This document shows, piece by piece, positions 1 to 6,580 of a stretch of DNA of 14,278 bases. The DNA lies in the NCBI GenBank assembly GCA_029933115.1, contig JAOZOT010000048.1, positions 1 through 14,278 on the forward strand. The letters are read 5' to 3'. Numbering within the stretch: the stretch's first letter is position 1; every line of letters begins with the position of its first letter. Origin of the DNA: Anaerolineae bacterium. Lineage in GTDB: Bacteria > Chloroflexota > Anaerolineae > E26-bin7. Under the pieces are notes generated by a model. That model saw only the letters and a program-made list of their open reading frames with translations. It did not search any database and had not been told where the DNA came from. A program made the position numbers and the translations under genes.

Positions 1-40
1 TATGGATATGACGCCAACGCCCCTCGCCTTCCCGGCCGAT

Positions 41-3000
41 CTACACATCCAGATTCCGCACATTCTTGGCGTGGGTCTGGATGAAGCGCTTGCGGGGCGG
101 GACACTGGAGCCCATCAACATGTCAAAGGTACGGTCGGCGGCAGCGGCGTCCTCCACAGTCACCTGCAGGATGGTCCGCGCCTCTGGGTTCATGGTGGTC
201 TCCCACAGTTGCTCCGGGTTCATCTCGCCCAGGCCCTTGTAGCGCTGAATGGTCACGTTGTCCCCCTTGAGCCGGGCCAAGAGTTTGTCCTTCTCCTCTT
301 CGCTATAAGCGTAGTAGTGCTTCCTCTTGCTCTCGATGCGGTAGAGGGGCGGTTGAGCGATGAAGAGGTGACCATCCTCGATGAGAGGCTCCATATAACG
401 GAAGAAGAAGGTCAGAAGCAGAGTGCGGATGTGCGCTCCGTCAACGTCGGCGTCGGTATTATGAGCGCAAATGCCCCCCAGGCCACAGATAAAGTTTTCG
501 TCATCATCCACCGAGAAATCATAGACCATGCCGGTAGTGGGCTCGACCTCCCGCACCGAGCGCACCTTCAGGGCCACGAGATCCCCGGCAATAGGTGTGA
601 AAGCACGATTGATGCCGGTGCGACCGGTGGCGTTCATTTTCTCCTCCAGCTTCCAAGCCAGGCTATGGTCTTGCCAAACAGGTCTGAGATATTCCAGATC
701 CTTCTTACAAGTTACCGTCAAGATATAGACTGTGTGCTTCAAGGTCACCGGCTTACCTCGAATGAAGCCTGTAGGCACGCCTGTCGGCTCTCGTGTCGAG
801 AGTGAAGAGATAACCCCATGAGCCAGAAGTAAATACATCAACTGACCGGCCAACTCTCGCGAGGTCGTAGTAAAGCTAATACTGGCATGGCCTACCGTAC
901 CATCGCCCAGGAAGTATCCTCGCAGGAAAGCCAGTTGTAACCGCTTGTCAACATTGAACACCAGATTGGGAATGCGTTTGGTCGCAGCTTCAGCCTCATC
1001 GAAGCCAAAAAGGTGCCGGAAAACAACAGCTATCACAGCGTTGACCACCTTCATCTCTCCAGCCCGTCCGCTACCGTAGGTGTACAGCGTAGGCTCGACA
1101 CCGAACACACTCTGAAACGCAGCGGCGATTTCAGGAGCCATCTGCTTATTGTTGTTGCCAATAGTAAAGCGTACACCCCCTCGCTGACTGCAATGGCCCT
1201 CAGCTACGAAGAAACCCAACAAGGTCATCAGCGCTTCGTTGACCGGGATGAAGCGGGGGATGGAACAATGAGCGTAATGCTCTGGTGAAAGCCTGATCTC
1301 TCGATCACCGAACCAATCCAGATCATCGAGCGAAAGCTCGCTTAGCCGAATGTAATTTTTGACCCGATTGCACCCAGAGCCGCGGTACTGAGTGTTCCAC
1401 ACGTTGTCCAGGTGCGAATCCACGATAGTCACCTGGGACAGCATCTCCTTATAATCCAGCCCTAAAGCTTCTACGTACCGCTTGAAATGGGTTTTCGTCG
1501 GCCTAGATTGACCTTTCTCCCAAGCGTAATAAGTCACAGGCTGCTTGATCCCCACCGCTTCACAGATTTCGATTTGACTCAGTCCCTTGGCCAGACGCTG
1601 ATGCGCCAACGCCTGTCGAACAGCGTGGGGAATCTCTACTCTAGCCTCAACCAGTTGGGGATTGCTCTCGTACTCGGTACGGATAACGGTTTTGTAAAAT
1701 TCAGCGACGTCTTCACCGCGTACAAAAATCTCAACATCCAAGAGATCTTTGGCTTTAATCAACTCGGCCAGAAGGTCAATAAGCGGCGTATATTCGGCCT
1801 GACTGAGAGGTAAGCGACCAGGAGCCACGATGTAATCGCCCTCCCGCACCTCGCTTCCTTTCTTTAGAATCACCCGTCCATTCTGATAGATGAAAACACT
1901 ATGCGATGAGGTCACTTTCACACGGCGTCCATAAGCCGTTTCGATCTCGTATAGAGGCTCGGTGACCCCGTGACGGATGATGGCCCTGATGGGCTTGAAA
2001 GTTGCTTTGCAAGTCTCTCGGTCAAAGCAAAGGACACGATAATCCGAAACGTCGGCTTGCTGAGAAATCCGCTCATCAATGAACTCTCCGATCCTAACCG
2101 CTCTTATCCGCCCATCGGGGTCCTGGACAAAGGCCTGTTCGTCGTGATCCACACTCATAACTATCACGCGATTGTAACGTAGATTGTCCAGATTAAACTG
2201 GTCGCCGATGCCGGTGCCCAGGGCAGTGATGAGGGCCTGTATCTCTTTGTTTTTCAGAGCCTTGTCCAGGCGGGCTTTTTCCACGTTGAGGATTTTGCCG
2301 CGCAGAGGCAGGATGGCCTGAAAGCGCCGGTCACGGCCCTGCTTGGCCGACCCGCCGGCGCTGTCGCCCTCCACGATGTACAACTCGGTCTTGGATGGGT
2401 CGCGCTCCGAGCAGTCGGCCAGCTTGCCCGGCAAGGTCACACTCTCCAGGGCACTCTTGCGGATGACCAGGTCCCGGGCCTGACGGGCCGCCTGGCGGGC
2501 CCGAGAGGCGGTCAGACACTTCTCGACGATAGCTTTGCCTTCCCGGGGGTGCGCCTCCAGGAAAGCAGAGAATGCTTCCGAGATGACCGATTCCACCTGG
2601 CCTTTGACCTCGGCGTTGCCCAGCTTGCTCTTGGTCTGACTCTCGAATTGAGGGTCGGTCATCTTGACGCTGATGATGGCCGTCAGCCCCTCGCGGGTGT
2701 CCTCCCCGCTAAAGTTGGGCTCGTTGTCCTTGAGAAGACCATTGCGGCGGGCATAATCGTTCAAAGTGCGGGTCAGAGCCGAGCGAAAGCCCGTCAGGTG
2801 AGTGCCGCCATCAACGGTATTGACGTTGTTGGCAAAGGCATAGACCGATTCAGCGTAACCATCGGTGTACTGGATGGCAGCTTCCACCAGCGTATCGTTG
2901 ACTTGCTTCTCGATGTAGATAGGATCGTGCAGGGTCTTGCGGTTTTTGTTGAGATAGCGCACGAAGGAGGTGATGCCGCCTTCGAAGTAGAAGGTCATCT

Positions 3001-3667
3001 CTCTGGCCGGTACGTTCTCCAGCTTGCTGCCGCGCTCGTCACAGAACTTGATAGTCAGGCCCCGGGTCAAGAAAGCCATCTCGCGGAAGCGCTGCATCAG
3101 GGTCTCGAACCTGTAATCCAGAGTCTTGAAAATCTCGCTGTCGGCCAGGAAAGTGGTGGTGGTACCAGTTTCCTTGGCCGAGACCTTGCCGATAACCTCT
3201 ACCGGCGTGACGGGCACGCCTCGCTCGTAGCGTTGGCGGTACAGCTTACCATCGCGCTTGACCTTCACCTCCATCCACTCAGATAGGGCGTTGACGGCCG
3301 AGACGCCCACACCGTGCAGGCCGCTGGCCACCTTGTAACCCCCGCTGCCGAACTTGGCCCCGGCGTGCAGGATGGTCATCACCACCTCCAGAGCCGGCTT
3401 GCCCGTTGGTTTGTGGATGTCCACCGGGATACCCCGGCCGTTGTCGGCGACAGTCACCACGTTGTCCTCGTGGATGGTGATCTCGATTCGGTCGCAGGCT
3501 CCGGCCAAAGCCTCGTCTATACTATTGTCCACCACTTCGTACACCAGATGGTGCAGGCCGCGCACATCGGTGGAGCCAATGTACATTCCAGGCCGGCGGC
3601 GCACCGCCTCCAACCCCTCCAGCACCTGGATGTCAGTCGCATCGTAGTGTAGAAATTCGTCTGTCAC
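41..3667 (-). CDS. gyrB: DNA gyrase subunit B, intein-containing precursor
   Basis: ATPase and strand-passage subunit of type II topoisomerase; with GyrA it introduces negative supercoils. The precursor is 1208 aa; removing residues 505-1070 (intein) leaves 642 aa, the normal GyrB size. Visible GHKL ATPase motifs: E44/N48 in EVVDNSIDEALAG, DNGRGI (75-80), GLHGVGVSAVNALSE (116-130), and the QTK loop at 344-346. TOPRIM: catalytic Glu433 in VEGDSAGGSAKQG, and the Asp triad TDADVDGAH directly after the intein (1071 onward). The C-terminal QRYKGLGEMNPEQLW is characteristic of GyrB/ParE; overall it reads as GyrB. The start is GTG at 3667, with GGAGG 10 nt upstream, and overlaps the stop of the upstream membrane-protein gene by 4 nt (GTGA), so translational coupling is likely. 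The stop is TAG at 41-43. The host frame is open throughout, and activity should depend on protein splicing. Confidence 0.97.
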   Translation of the reverse strand: MTDEFLHYDATDIQVLEGLEAVRRRPGMYIGSTDVRGLHHLVYEVVDNSIDEALAGACDRIEITIHEDNVVTVADNGRGIPVDIHKPTGKPALEVVMTILHAGAKFGSGGYKVASGLHGVGVSAVNALSEWMEVKVKRDGKLYRQRYERGVPVTPVEVIGKVSAKETGTTTTFLADSEIFKTLDYRFETLMQRFREMAFLTRGLTIKFCDERGSKLENVPAREMTFYFEGGITSFVRYLNKNRKTLHDPIYIEKQVNDTLVEAAIQYTDGYAESVYAFANNVNTVDGGTHLTGFRSALTRTLNDYARRNGLLKDNEPNFSGEDTREGLTAIISVKMTDPQFESQTKSKLGNAEVKGQVESVISEAFSAFLEAHPREGKAIVEKCLTASRARQAARQARDLVIRKSALESVTLPGKLADCSERDPSKTELYIVEGDSAGGSAKQGRDRRFQAILPLRGKILNVEKARLDKALKNKEIQALITALGTGIGDQFNLDNLRYNRVIVMSVDHDEQAFVQDPDGRIRAVRIGEFIDERISQQADVSDYRVLCFDRETCKATFKPIRAIIRHGVTEPLYEIETAYGRRVKVTSSHSVFIYQNGRVILKKGSEVREGDYIVAPGRLPLSQAEYTPLIDLLAELIKAKDLLDVEIFVRGEDVAEFYKTVIRTEYESNPQLVEARVEIPHAVRQALAHQRLAKGLSQIEICEAVGIKQPVTYYAWEKGQSRPTKTHFKRYVEALGLDYKEMLSQVTIVDSHLDNVWNTQYRGSGCNRVKNYIRLSELSLDDLDWFGDREIRLSPEHYAHCSIPRFIPVNEALMTLLGFFVAEGHCSQRGGVRFTIGNNNKQMAPEIAAAFQSVFGVEPTLYTYGSGRAGEMKVVNAVIAVVFRHLFGFDEAEAATKRIPNLVFNVDKRLQLAFLRGYFLGDGTVGHASISFTTTSRELAGQLMYLLLAHGVISSLSTREPTGVPTGFIRGKPVTLKHTVYILTVTCKKDLEYLRPVWQDHSLAWKLEEKMNATGRTGINRAFTPIAGDLVALKVRSVREVEPTTGMVYDFSVDDDENFICGLGGICAHNTDADVDGAHIRTLLLTFFFRYMEPLIEDGHLFIAQPPLYRIESKRKHYYAYSEEEKDKLLARLKGDNVTIQRYKGLGEMNPEQLWETTMNPEARTILQVTVEDAAAADRTFDMLMGSSVPPRKRFIQTHAKNVRNLDV
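458..2155 (-). mobile_element. Intein with LAGLIDADG homing endonuclease and XRE-like HTH inside gyrB
   Basis: A 566-aa in-frame insert interrupts GyrB between VIVM and TDADVDGAH. The N-terminal splice residue is Ser1 (SVDHDEQAFV); block B has the TSSH motif (T82/H85); block F is VYDFSVDDDENFI (544-556); the C-terminus is GGICAHN (His565, Asn566), with Thr as the +1 residue. So the nucleophiles are Ser1 and Thr+1 rather than Cys. Two LAGLIDADG helices, LLGFFVAEG (312-320, Glu319) and LRGYFLGDG (411-419, Asp418), keep the acidic metal ligands, so the endonuclease is probably intact. Between the splicing domain and the endonuclease, residues about 176-240 form a helix-turn-helix resembling XRE/HTH_3 (QRLAKGLSQIEICEAVGIKQ). 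The DNA looks more AT-rich than the flanking exteins, consistent with horizontal spread. Splicing residues and endonuclease motifs are seen; activity is inferred. Confidence 0.95.
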
Positions 3668-4695
3668 TTTTGACCAACCTCCGCTTGCCCTGCCAACTCC
3701 TCTTGCCAGGCTACGTATCTATCACGATAGAAGGTAAAACCAGACGCAGTCAGGCCGCTGCCTATGTAGGCGTTGCCCACGATAGCCACCAGCGTCCCCC
3801 ACGAGTTGGTGCTCAACATCCGCCAGATGATGGAAAACCCGGCTCCGATGAGCCCTATCAGCATCATCAAACCAATAGTGGACCAGAAATTGCGCCTGAC
3901 CACGTTAAAGCTGTTCCAAAAAGCCCGCAGGATGCCTGTGTCGTTGAGGATAAGGGCATTGATAAAGAAAAAAAGGTAAATGTAGAGCCAGAGGCCAATC
4001 CACAGGGAACTGATGAATACAAAGTTGCCCATCAGTTGAGCCAAGTTTCTGCTCACCAGACTGAGCAGGGTAACCATAACCAACAGCGGTACACCCAACA
4101 TCAGCAGCCCCATGAAAATCAGCAGGGCTATCAAGGCCACTCTGGCCCACCAGATCCAGACCCGTTGCAGGACATGAGCTACATCCACCTGGCTATCGCG
4201 CACTTCCTGAGCGATGAAACCCAGGTAGAAGCAACCGATGAGTATGCCAACCAGAGTCAGAAGAATGTACAATCCCAGAAAGACGAACTCACTCCGCATT
4301 TCAATGACAGGCAGAGGCCGACTCAAAAAGCTCGTCTCAGGAACTTGAAAAGTCACCAGGCTGGAGATGTTCAAAGTTACGCCCAGAGTTTCGAGCCAGG
4401 GGTTGGGAGAGAACAAGCTGGGCATACCCAGCTTTCTGACAATAAGGAAAGAGAAGGCGTTGAAACTCTGACCGGCCTGTTCCAGGAGATCTTTCATTTC
4501 GGCCAAAGCCAGTAATTCTTCCGGGCTGGCGTTGGATGGCAAAACGATGAGAGACAGCGCCCTTTTCACCAGCGGGGAGATAGATAACCTGGGCCCCATC
4601 CACAAATAAAGGTCCAACAGCGCCGGAATAGAAATCAACCATATTCTTTTAGTGATGGCCTCAAAGCCGCCAGACAAACTATTGATGACGCTCAA
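3664..4695 (-). CDS. Multi-pass integral membrane protein of unknown function
   Basis: The protein is 343 aa. I recognise no enzymatic motif. Hydrophobic segments lie around residues 18-36, 137-162, 180-215 (long enough for two helices), 220-248, 270-292 and 300-322. A soluble stretch (about 40-130) follows the first helix and is probably extracytoplasmic. It has the general look of poorly characterised bacterial membrane families with several helices and no conserved charged core. The start is TTG at 4695, chosen because AGGAGG (4706-4711) sits 10 nt upstream and no better start lies near the beginning of the homologous-looking region. It is the first gene after a strong leftward promoter, and its TGA stop overlaps the gyrB GTG by 4 nt, so the two are cotranscribed. 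This does not itself imply a gyrase-related role. Confidence 0.85.
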   Translation of the reverse strand: MSVINSLSGGFEAITKRIWLISIPALLDLYLWMGPRLSISPLVKRALSLIVLPSNASPEELLALAEMKDLLEQAGQSFNAFSFLIVRKLGMPSLFSPNPWLETLGVTLNISSLVTFQVPETSFLSRPLPVIEMRSEFVFLGLYILLTLVGILIGCFYLGFIAQEVRDSQVDVAHVLQRVWIWWARVALIALLIFMGLLMLGVPLLVMVTLLSLVSRNLAQLMGNFVFISSLWIGLWLYIYLFFFINALILNDTGILRAFWNSFNVVRRNFWSTIGLMMLIGLIGAGFSIIWRMLSTNSWGTLVAIVGNAYIGSGLTASGFTFYRDRYVAWQEELAGQAEVGQK

Positions 4696-4765
4696 AAACG
4701 TTCCGCCTCCTGAAGTCTATTTTACCATATTTCACCCAATCTGGAAAATACAGGGCTCTTTACAT

Positions 4766-4795
4766 ATTATACCAGAACTTTTGTTCGGTTGTCAA
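4766..4795 (-). promoter_or_regulatory. Sigma70-type promoter for the membrane protein-gyrB operon
   Basis: On the minus strand a perfect -35 TTGACA (4790-4795) is followed after 18 nt by a perfect -10 TATAAT (4766-4771). Transcription would begin near 4759, about 60 nt before the TTG start at 4695. The -35 lies inside the left copy of a 26-bp direct repeat. Confidence 0.85.
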
Positions 4796-4810
4796 CAAAC
4801 CAGAATTGAG
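4785..4810 (+). repeat. 26-bp direct repeat, copy 1 (divergent promoter region)
   Basis: This stretch matches 4879-4904 at 25 of 26 positions. It contains the small palindrome GTTGTCAAC, whose reverse strand provides the TTGACA of the leftward promoter. The two copies are 94 bp apart start to start, close to nine helical turns. Confidence 0.85.
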
Positions 4811-4878
4811 AACCTGCGCCGCAGGGCGGGGGCATGGGGGGTAATCCTCCTCCACTGCACAAAACCTTAAACCCTCGC

Positions 4879-4904
4879 TCGGTTGTCAACAAGCCAGAAT
4901 TGAG
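4879..4904 (+). repeat. 26-bp direct repeat, copy 2 (divergent promoter region)
   Basis: Second copy of the repeat at 4785-4810, with one mismatch. Here the GTTGTCAAC core supplies the TTGTCA -35 of the rightward promoter for the SAM hydrolase gene. Overlap with a -35 in both copies makes a shared regulator, or a duplicated promoter segment, plausible. Confidence 0.85.
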
Positions 4905-4911
4905 GTACAAT
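4883..4911 (+). promoter_or_regulatory. Promoter for the SAM hydrolase gene
   Basis: TTGTCA (4883-4888), a 17-nt spacer and TACAAT (4906-4911). The predicted start of transcription is near 4918, giving a leader of only about 12 nt, with the Shine-Dalgarno GGGGAGG at 4916-4922 before the GTG at 4931. The short distance means the transcription start could lie a few bases earlier. Confidence 0.7.
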
Positions 4912-4930
4912 TAGCGGGGAGGACTACTCT

Positions 4931-5731
4931 GTGAGGCTGGTTACTCTGACCACTGATTTCGGCCTGACCGATAGCTACGTGGGAGTGATGAAAGGGGTGA
5001 TCCTGGGCATTGACCCAACGGTCACCATCGTGGACATCTCCCACGACATCGCTCCTCAGGACGTACAAGAAGCAGCTTACGTCATCTACGCCGCTTATCC
5101 CTACTTCCCACCCGATACCATTCACGTGGTGGTCGTTGATCCAGGGGTCGGCAGTCGGCGGAGAGCCATTGCCCTGCGAGCGGCTCAGGCCTACTTCGTA
5201 GCCCCCGACAACGGCGTCCTGAGTTACGTGCTGGCCAGAGAGGAGATGGAGGAGGCCGTTGACCTCACCAACTCCAGGTATCACCGCCCCACAGTCAGCC
5301 ACACCTTCCACGGTCGAGACATCTTTGCGCCCGTGGCGGCCCACCTGGCCCGAGGCGTCCCACTGACCGAGATGGGCGAGCCGCTGACCGAGATCGCCAC
5401 CTTCCCCCTGCCCCAACCACAGATGCTACCCAACGGGGAGGTGATAGGCCACGTCCTGCACATTGACCGTTTTGGCAATCTCATTTTGGACGTCAGAGGA
5501 GAGGACCTTGCCCTGGATGACGGGATCGTCTTGGAAGTCGCCGGCCGCCGCATCCAGGGTCTGAGGCGCACTTTTGCCGATGTGCCGGCCGGAGCACTGG
5601 TAGCCTACATTGGCAGCACAGGCCACCTGGAAATCGCCTTAAGGGAAGGCAACGCCGCCCAGTCGCTTGATATAAAAAGAGGGGATAAAATCCTGTTGAG
5701 GGAGGCTAAAAAGGGTGAGGGCAAGGGATAA
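4931..5731 (+). CDS. SAM hydroxide adenosyltransferase (SAM hydrolase, DUF62 family)
   Basis: A 266-aa protein of the fluorinase/chlorinase-related DUF62 family, which uses activated water to split S-adenosylmethionine into adenosine and methionine in the cytoplasm. Motifs seen: TDFG (8-11) with Asp14, the VVDPGVGS loop (69-75), APDNG (91-95), TFHGRDIFAPVAAHLA (125-140) and HIDRFGNLI (177-185). Asp70, Arg77 and His127 fit the Asp-Arg-His set described for the DUF62 hydrolases, which argues for a hydrolase rather than a halogenase. The length is normal for the family. The start is GTG at 4931, preceded by GGGGAGG; the first residues (MRLVTLTTDFG) match the usual N-terminus. The 3' end overlaps the next gene by 17 nt, so the two form an operon. 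The physiological role is not settled for this family. Confidence 0.93.
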   Translation: MRLVTLTTDFGLTDSYVGVMKGVILGIDPTVTIVDISHDIAPQDVQEAAYVIYAAYPYFPPDTIHVVVVDPGVGSRRRAIALRAAQAYFVAPDNGVLSYVLAREEMEEAVDLTNSRYHRPTVSHTFHGRDIFAPVAAHLARGVPLTEMGEPLTEIATFPLPQPQMLPNGEVIGHVLHIDRFGNLILDVRGEDLALDDGIVLEVAGRRIQGLRRTFADVPAGALVAYIGSTGHLEIALREGNAAQSLDIKRGDKILLREAKKGEGKG

Positions 5732-6176
5732 AATACTATTTACCACTCTAATCCTCGTTGACCACCTGTTGGGTACCAATCTGGTAGAGAAGGAACTAGC
5801 CCGCCGTGAGGCCAAGGTCGCCCGTTACAGAGCCCGCATGACAGAGCTGGAAAAGCAGTTAATCAGATTGGAGGGCCTGCTGGAAGCGATCAACCTGCGT
5901 CTGTGCCTGCTCTACCTGCGGGAGCGGAGTTTGCTGTCGCCTGAGCGCTGGCTGTCCTTCGATCCTAATGACCCAGACGAGGACAAGGGCCTTGACCTGC
6001 TCATCGAGCACCTGGTCAAGCCCCGCCTGGCGACAATCGAAATGGACAAAGTCGAAGAAGGGCACTACGTTTATCACCTCCAACCCAACTGGGCAGCCAT
6101 CCGTGCTTTTTTCGCCGAACAGCAGGCCGAGTTAGAGTCCAGCATGGAAGGCTGGCTATCGAGGCTGGAACCTTAA
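5715..6176 (+). CDS. Small coiled-coil protein of unknown function
   Basis: A 153-aa protein without a recognised domain. Residues about 1-20 form a short hydrophobic helix (ILFTTLILVDHLLGTNL), too short and mixed to call a membrane anchor with confidence. Residues about 22-70 are rich in Lys, Arg, Glu and Leu with heptad-like spacing and probably form a coiled coil. The remainder is a compact acidic/aromatic region (SFDPNDPDEDKGLD, HYVYHLQPNW). The start is GTG at 5715, with GGAGG at 5701-5705 (9 nt spacing). The start lies 17 nt inside the SAM hydrolase gene, so translational coupling is likely. No terminator is evident after the stop; the next promoter begins within 30 nt. Confidence 0.85.
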   Translation: MRARDKILFTTLILVDHLLGTNLVEKELARREAKVARYRARMTELEKQLIRLEGLLEAINLRLCLLYLRERSLLSPERWLSFDPNDPDEDKGLDLLIEHLVKPRLATIEMDKVEEGHYVYHLQPNWAAIRAFFAEQQAELESSMEGWLSRLEP

Positions 6177-6203
6177 AATTTAGAAAATTCGTTCTGGCAC
6201 CCC

Positions 6204-6232
6204 TTGACTTTTTACACGCTTCAGTGTATAAT
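6204..6232 (+). promoter_or_regulatory. Strong sigma70-type promoter for the 53-aa gene and sensor kinase
   Basis: TTGACT (6204-6209), a 17-nt spacer and TATAAT (6227-6232). Predicted transcription start is near 6239, about 80 nt before the ATG at 6319. A 16-bp palindrome occupies the spacer and the first two bases of the -10. Confidence 0.85.
6213..6228 (+). promoter_or_regulatory. Putative operator, palindrome copy 1
   Basis: TACACGCTTCAGTGTA has the form TACAC-N6-GTGTA. It sits between -35 and -10 and touches the -10, the classic place for a dimeric repressor. A second copy with 13 of 16 identical bases lies at 6276-6291. Confidence 0.6.
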
Positions 6233-6275
6233 GTAATTACCGACAACTAACGTGTGCTCTTTTTTTAGCGCCAAC

Positions 6276-6291
6276 TACACGTTATAGTGTA
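6276..6291 (+). promoter_or_regulatory. Putative operator, palindrome copy 2
   Basis: TACACGTTATAGTGTA, the second TACAC-N6-GTGTA site. It lies in the untranslated leader, 63 bp (six helical turns) from copy 1. Its left half also pairs with TAACGTGT at 6248-6255 (ACACGTTA at 6277-6284), so an RNA hairpin is an alternative reading. The regulator is unknown. Confidence 0.6.
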
Positions 6292-6318
6292 GCACCAATA
6301 GAGAAGGGGAGAGTAGAT

Positions 6319-6480
6319 ATGGGAACTTATTCTCTTGAGACGCTCGTTCGCAAATGGAGGCTGAGCGAACTAACCACCGAACAGGCCATCGGCCAGATTT
6401 TGTTAATCCTCCGAGAATTGGTCAAGCGAGTGGAAGCACTGGAAGGGAAAGAGGAGGAGGTCAACAAGCGTTCACGCTAA
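6319..6480 (+). CDS. 53-aa small protein, unknown function
   Basis: A short open frame starting at ATG 6319 and ending at TAA 6478-6480, beginning MGTYSLETLVRKWRLSEL. A purine-rich Shine-Dalgarno-like stretch (AAGGGGAGAG, 6304-6313) precedes it, and it is the first gene downstream of the strong promoter at 6204-6232. Composition and pattern favour a real protein: one helix-like region (about residues 19-43, EQAIGQILLILRELVKRVEALE) is clearly amphipathic with leucine spacing that would allow self-association, followed by a charged tail (EGKEEEVNKRSR). No domain is recognised. It lies 85 nt upstream of the sensor kinase gene and is probably cotranscribed with it, which suggests, without proof, a role in the same signalling unit. 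Confidence 0.7.
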   Translation: MGTYSLETLVRKWRLSELTTEQAIGQILLILRELVKRVEALEGKEEEVNKRSR

Positions 6481-6522
6481 CTTAACACAAACTACAAAAC
6501 ACATCCAAGTTAAGGAGATTTT

Positions 6523-6537
6523 ATGATGTTGAGATAG
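6523..6537 (+). other. Four-codon upstream ORF in frame with the kinase gene
   Basis: ATG ATG TTG AGA TAG follows a good Shine-Dalgarno (AAGGAG, 6512-6517). It is in the same frame as the sensor kinase, 14 codons ahead of the GTG at 6565, and stops at codon 5. The Shine-Dalgarno partly overlaps GTTAAG (6509-6514), which can pair with CTTAAC (6481-6486). It may be a leader peptide or the relic of an earlier start cut off by a nonsense change. Confidence 0.4.
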
Positions 6538-6550
6538 GAATATTGGCCTA

Positions 6551-6580
6551 TTGACCTTCAGGTCGTGAATGTGGTAAAAT
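6551..6580 (+). promoter_or_regulatory. Possible internal promoter of the sensor kinase gene
   Basis: TTGACC (6551-6556), an 18-nt spacer and TAAAAT (6575-6580). If used, transcripts would begin near 6587, downstream of the GTG at 6565, and translation would have to start at GTG 6616, which has GGGAG at 6601-6605. The -35 overlaps a small palindrome, GACCTTCAGGTC (6553-6564). Confidence 0.35.

Noticed and set aside
1..40. Start of another minus-strand gene after gyrB
   Set aside because: Only 40 bases; a possible TTG start with a weak purine stretch cannot be supported.
2..805. Plus-strand open frame of 267 codons opposite gyrB
   Set aside because: It is antisense to conserved GyrB and intein sequence, has low-complexity composition and no ribosome site; it is a shadow of the real gene.
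4811..4870. GC-rich stretch with the CTGCG-C-CGCAG palindrome between the two repeats as an RNA gene or terminator
   Set aside because: Only a 5-bp stem without a U-run; no wider fold or coding potential seen.
4785..4904. The spaced 26-bp repeats as a small CRISPR
   Set aside because: Only two copies, a 68-bp gap, no cas genes, and both overlap promoter elements.
6213..6291. NrdR boxes
   Set aside because: The ACAC and GTGT arms are 6 nt apart instead of 8, and no ribonucleotide reductase gene is nearby.
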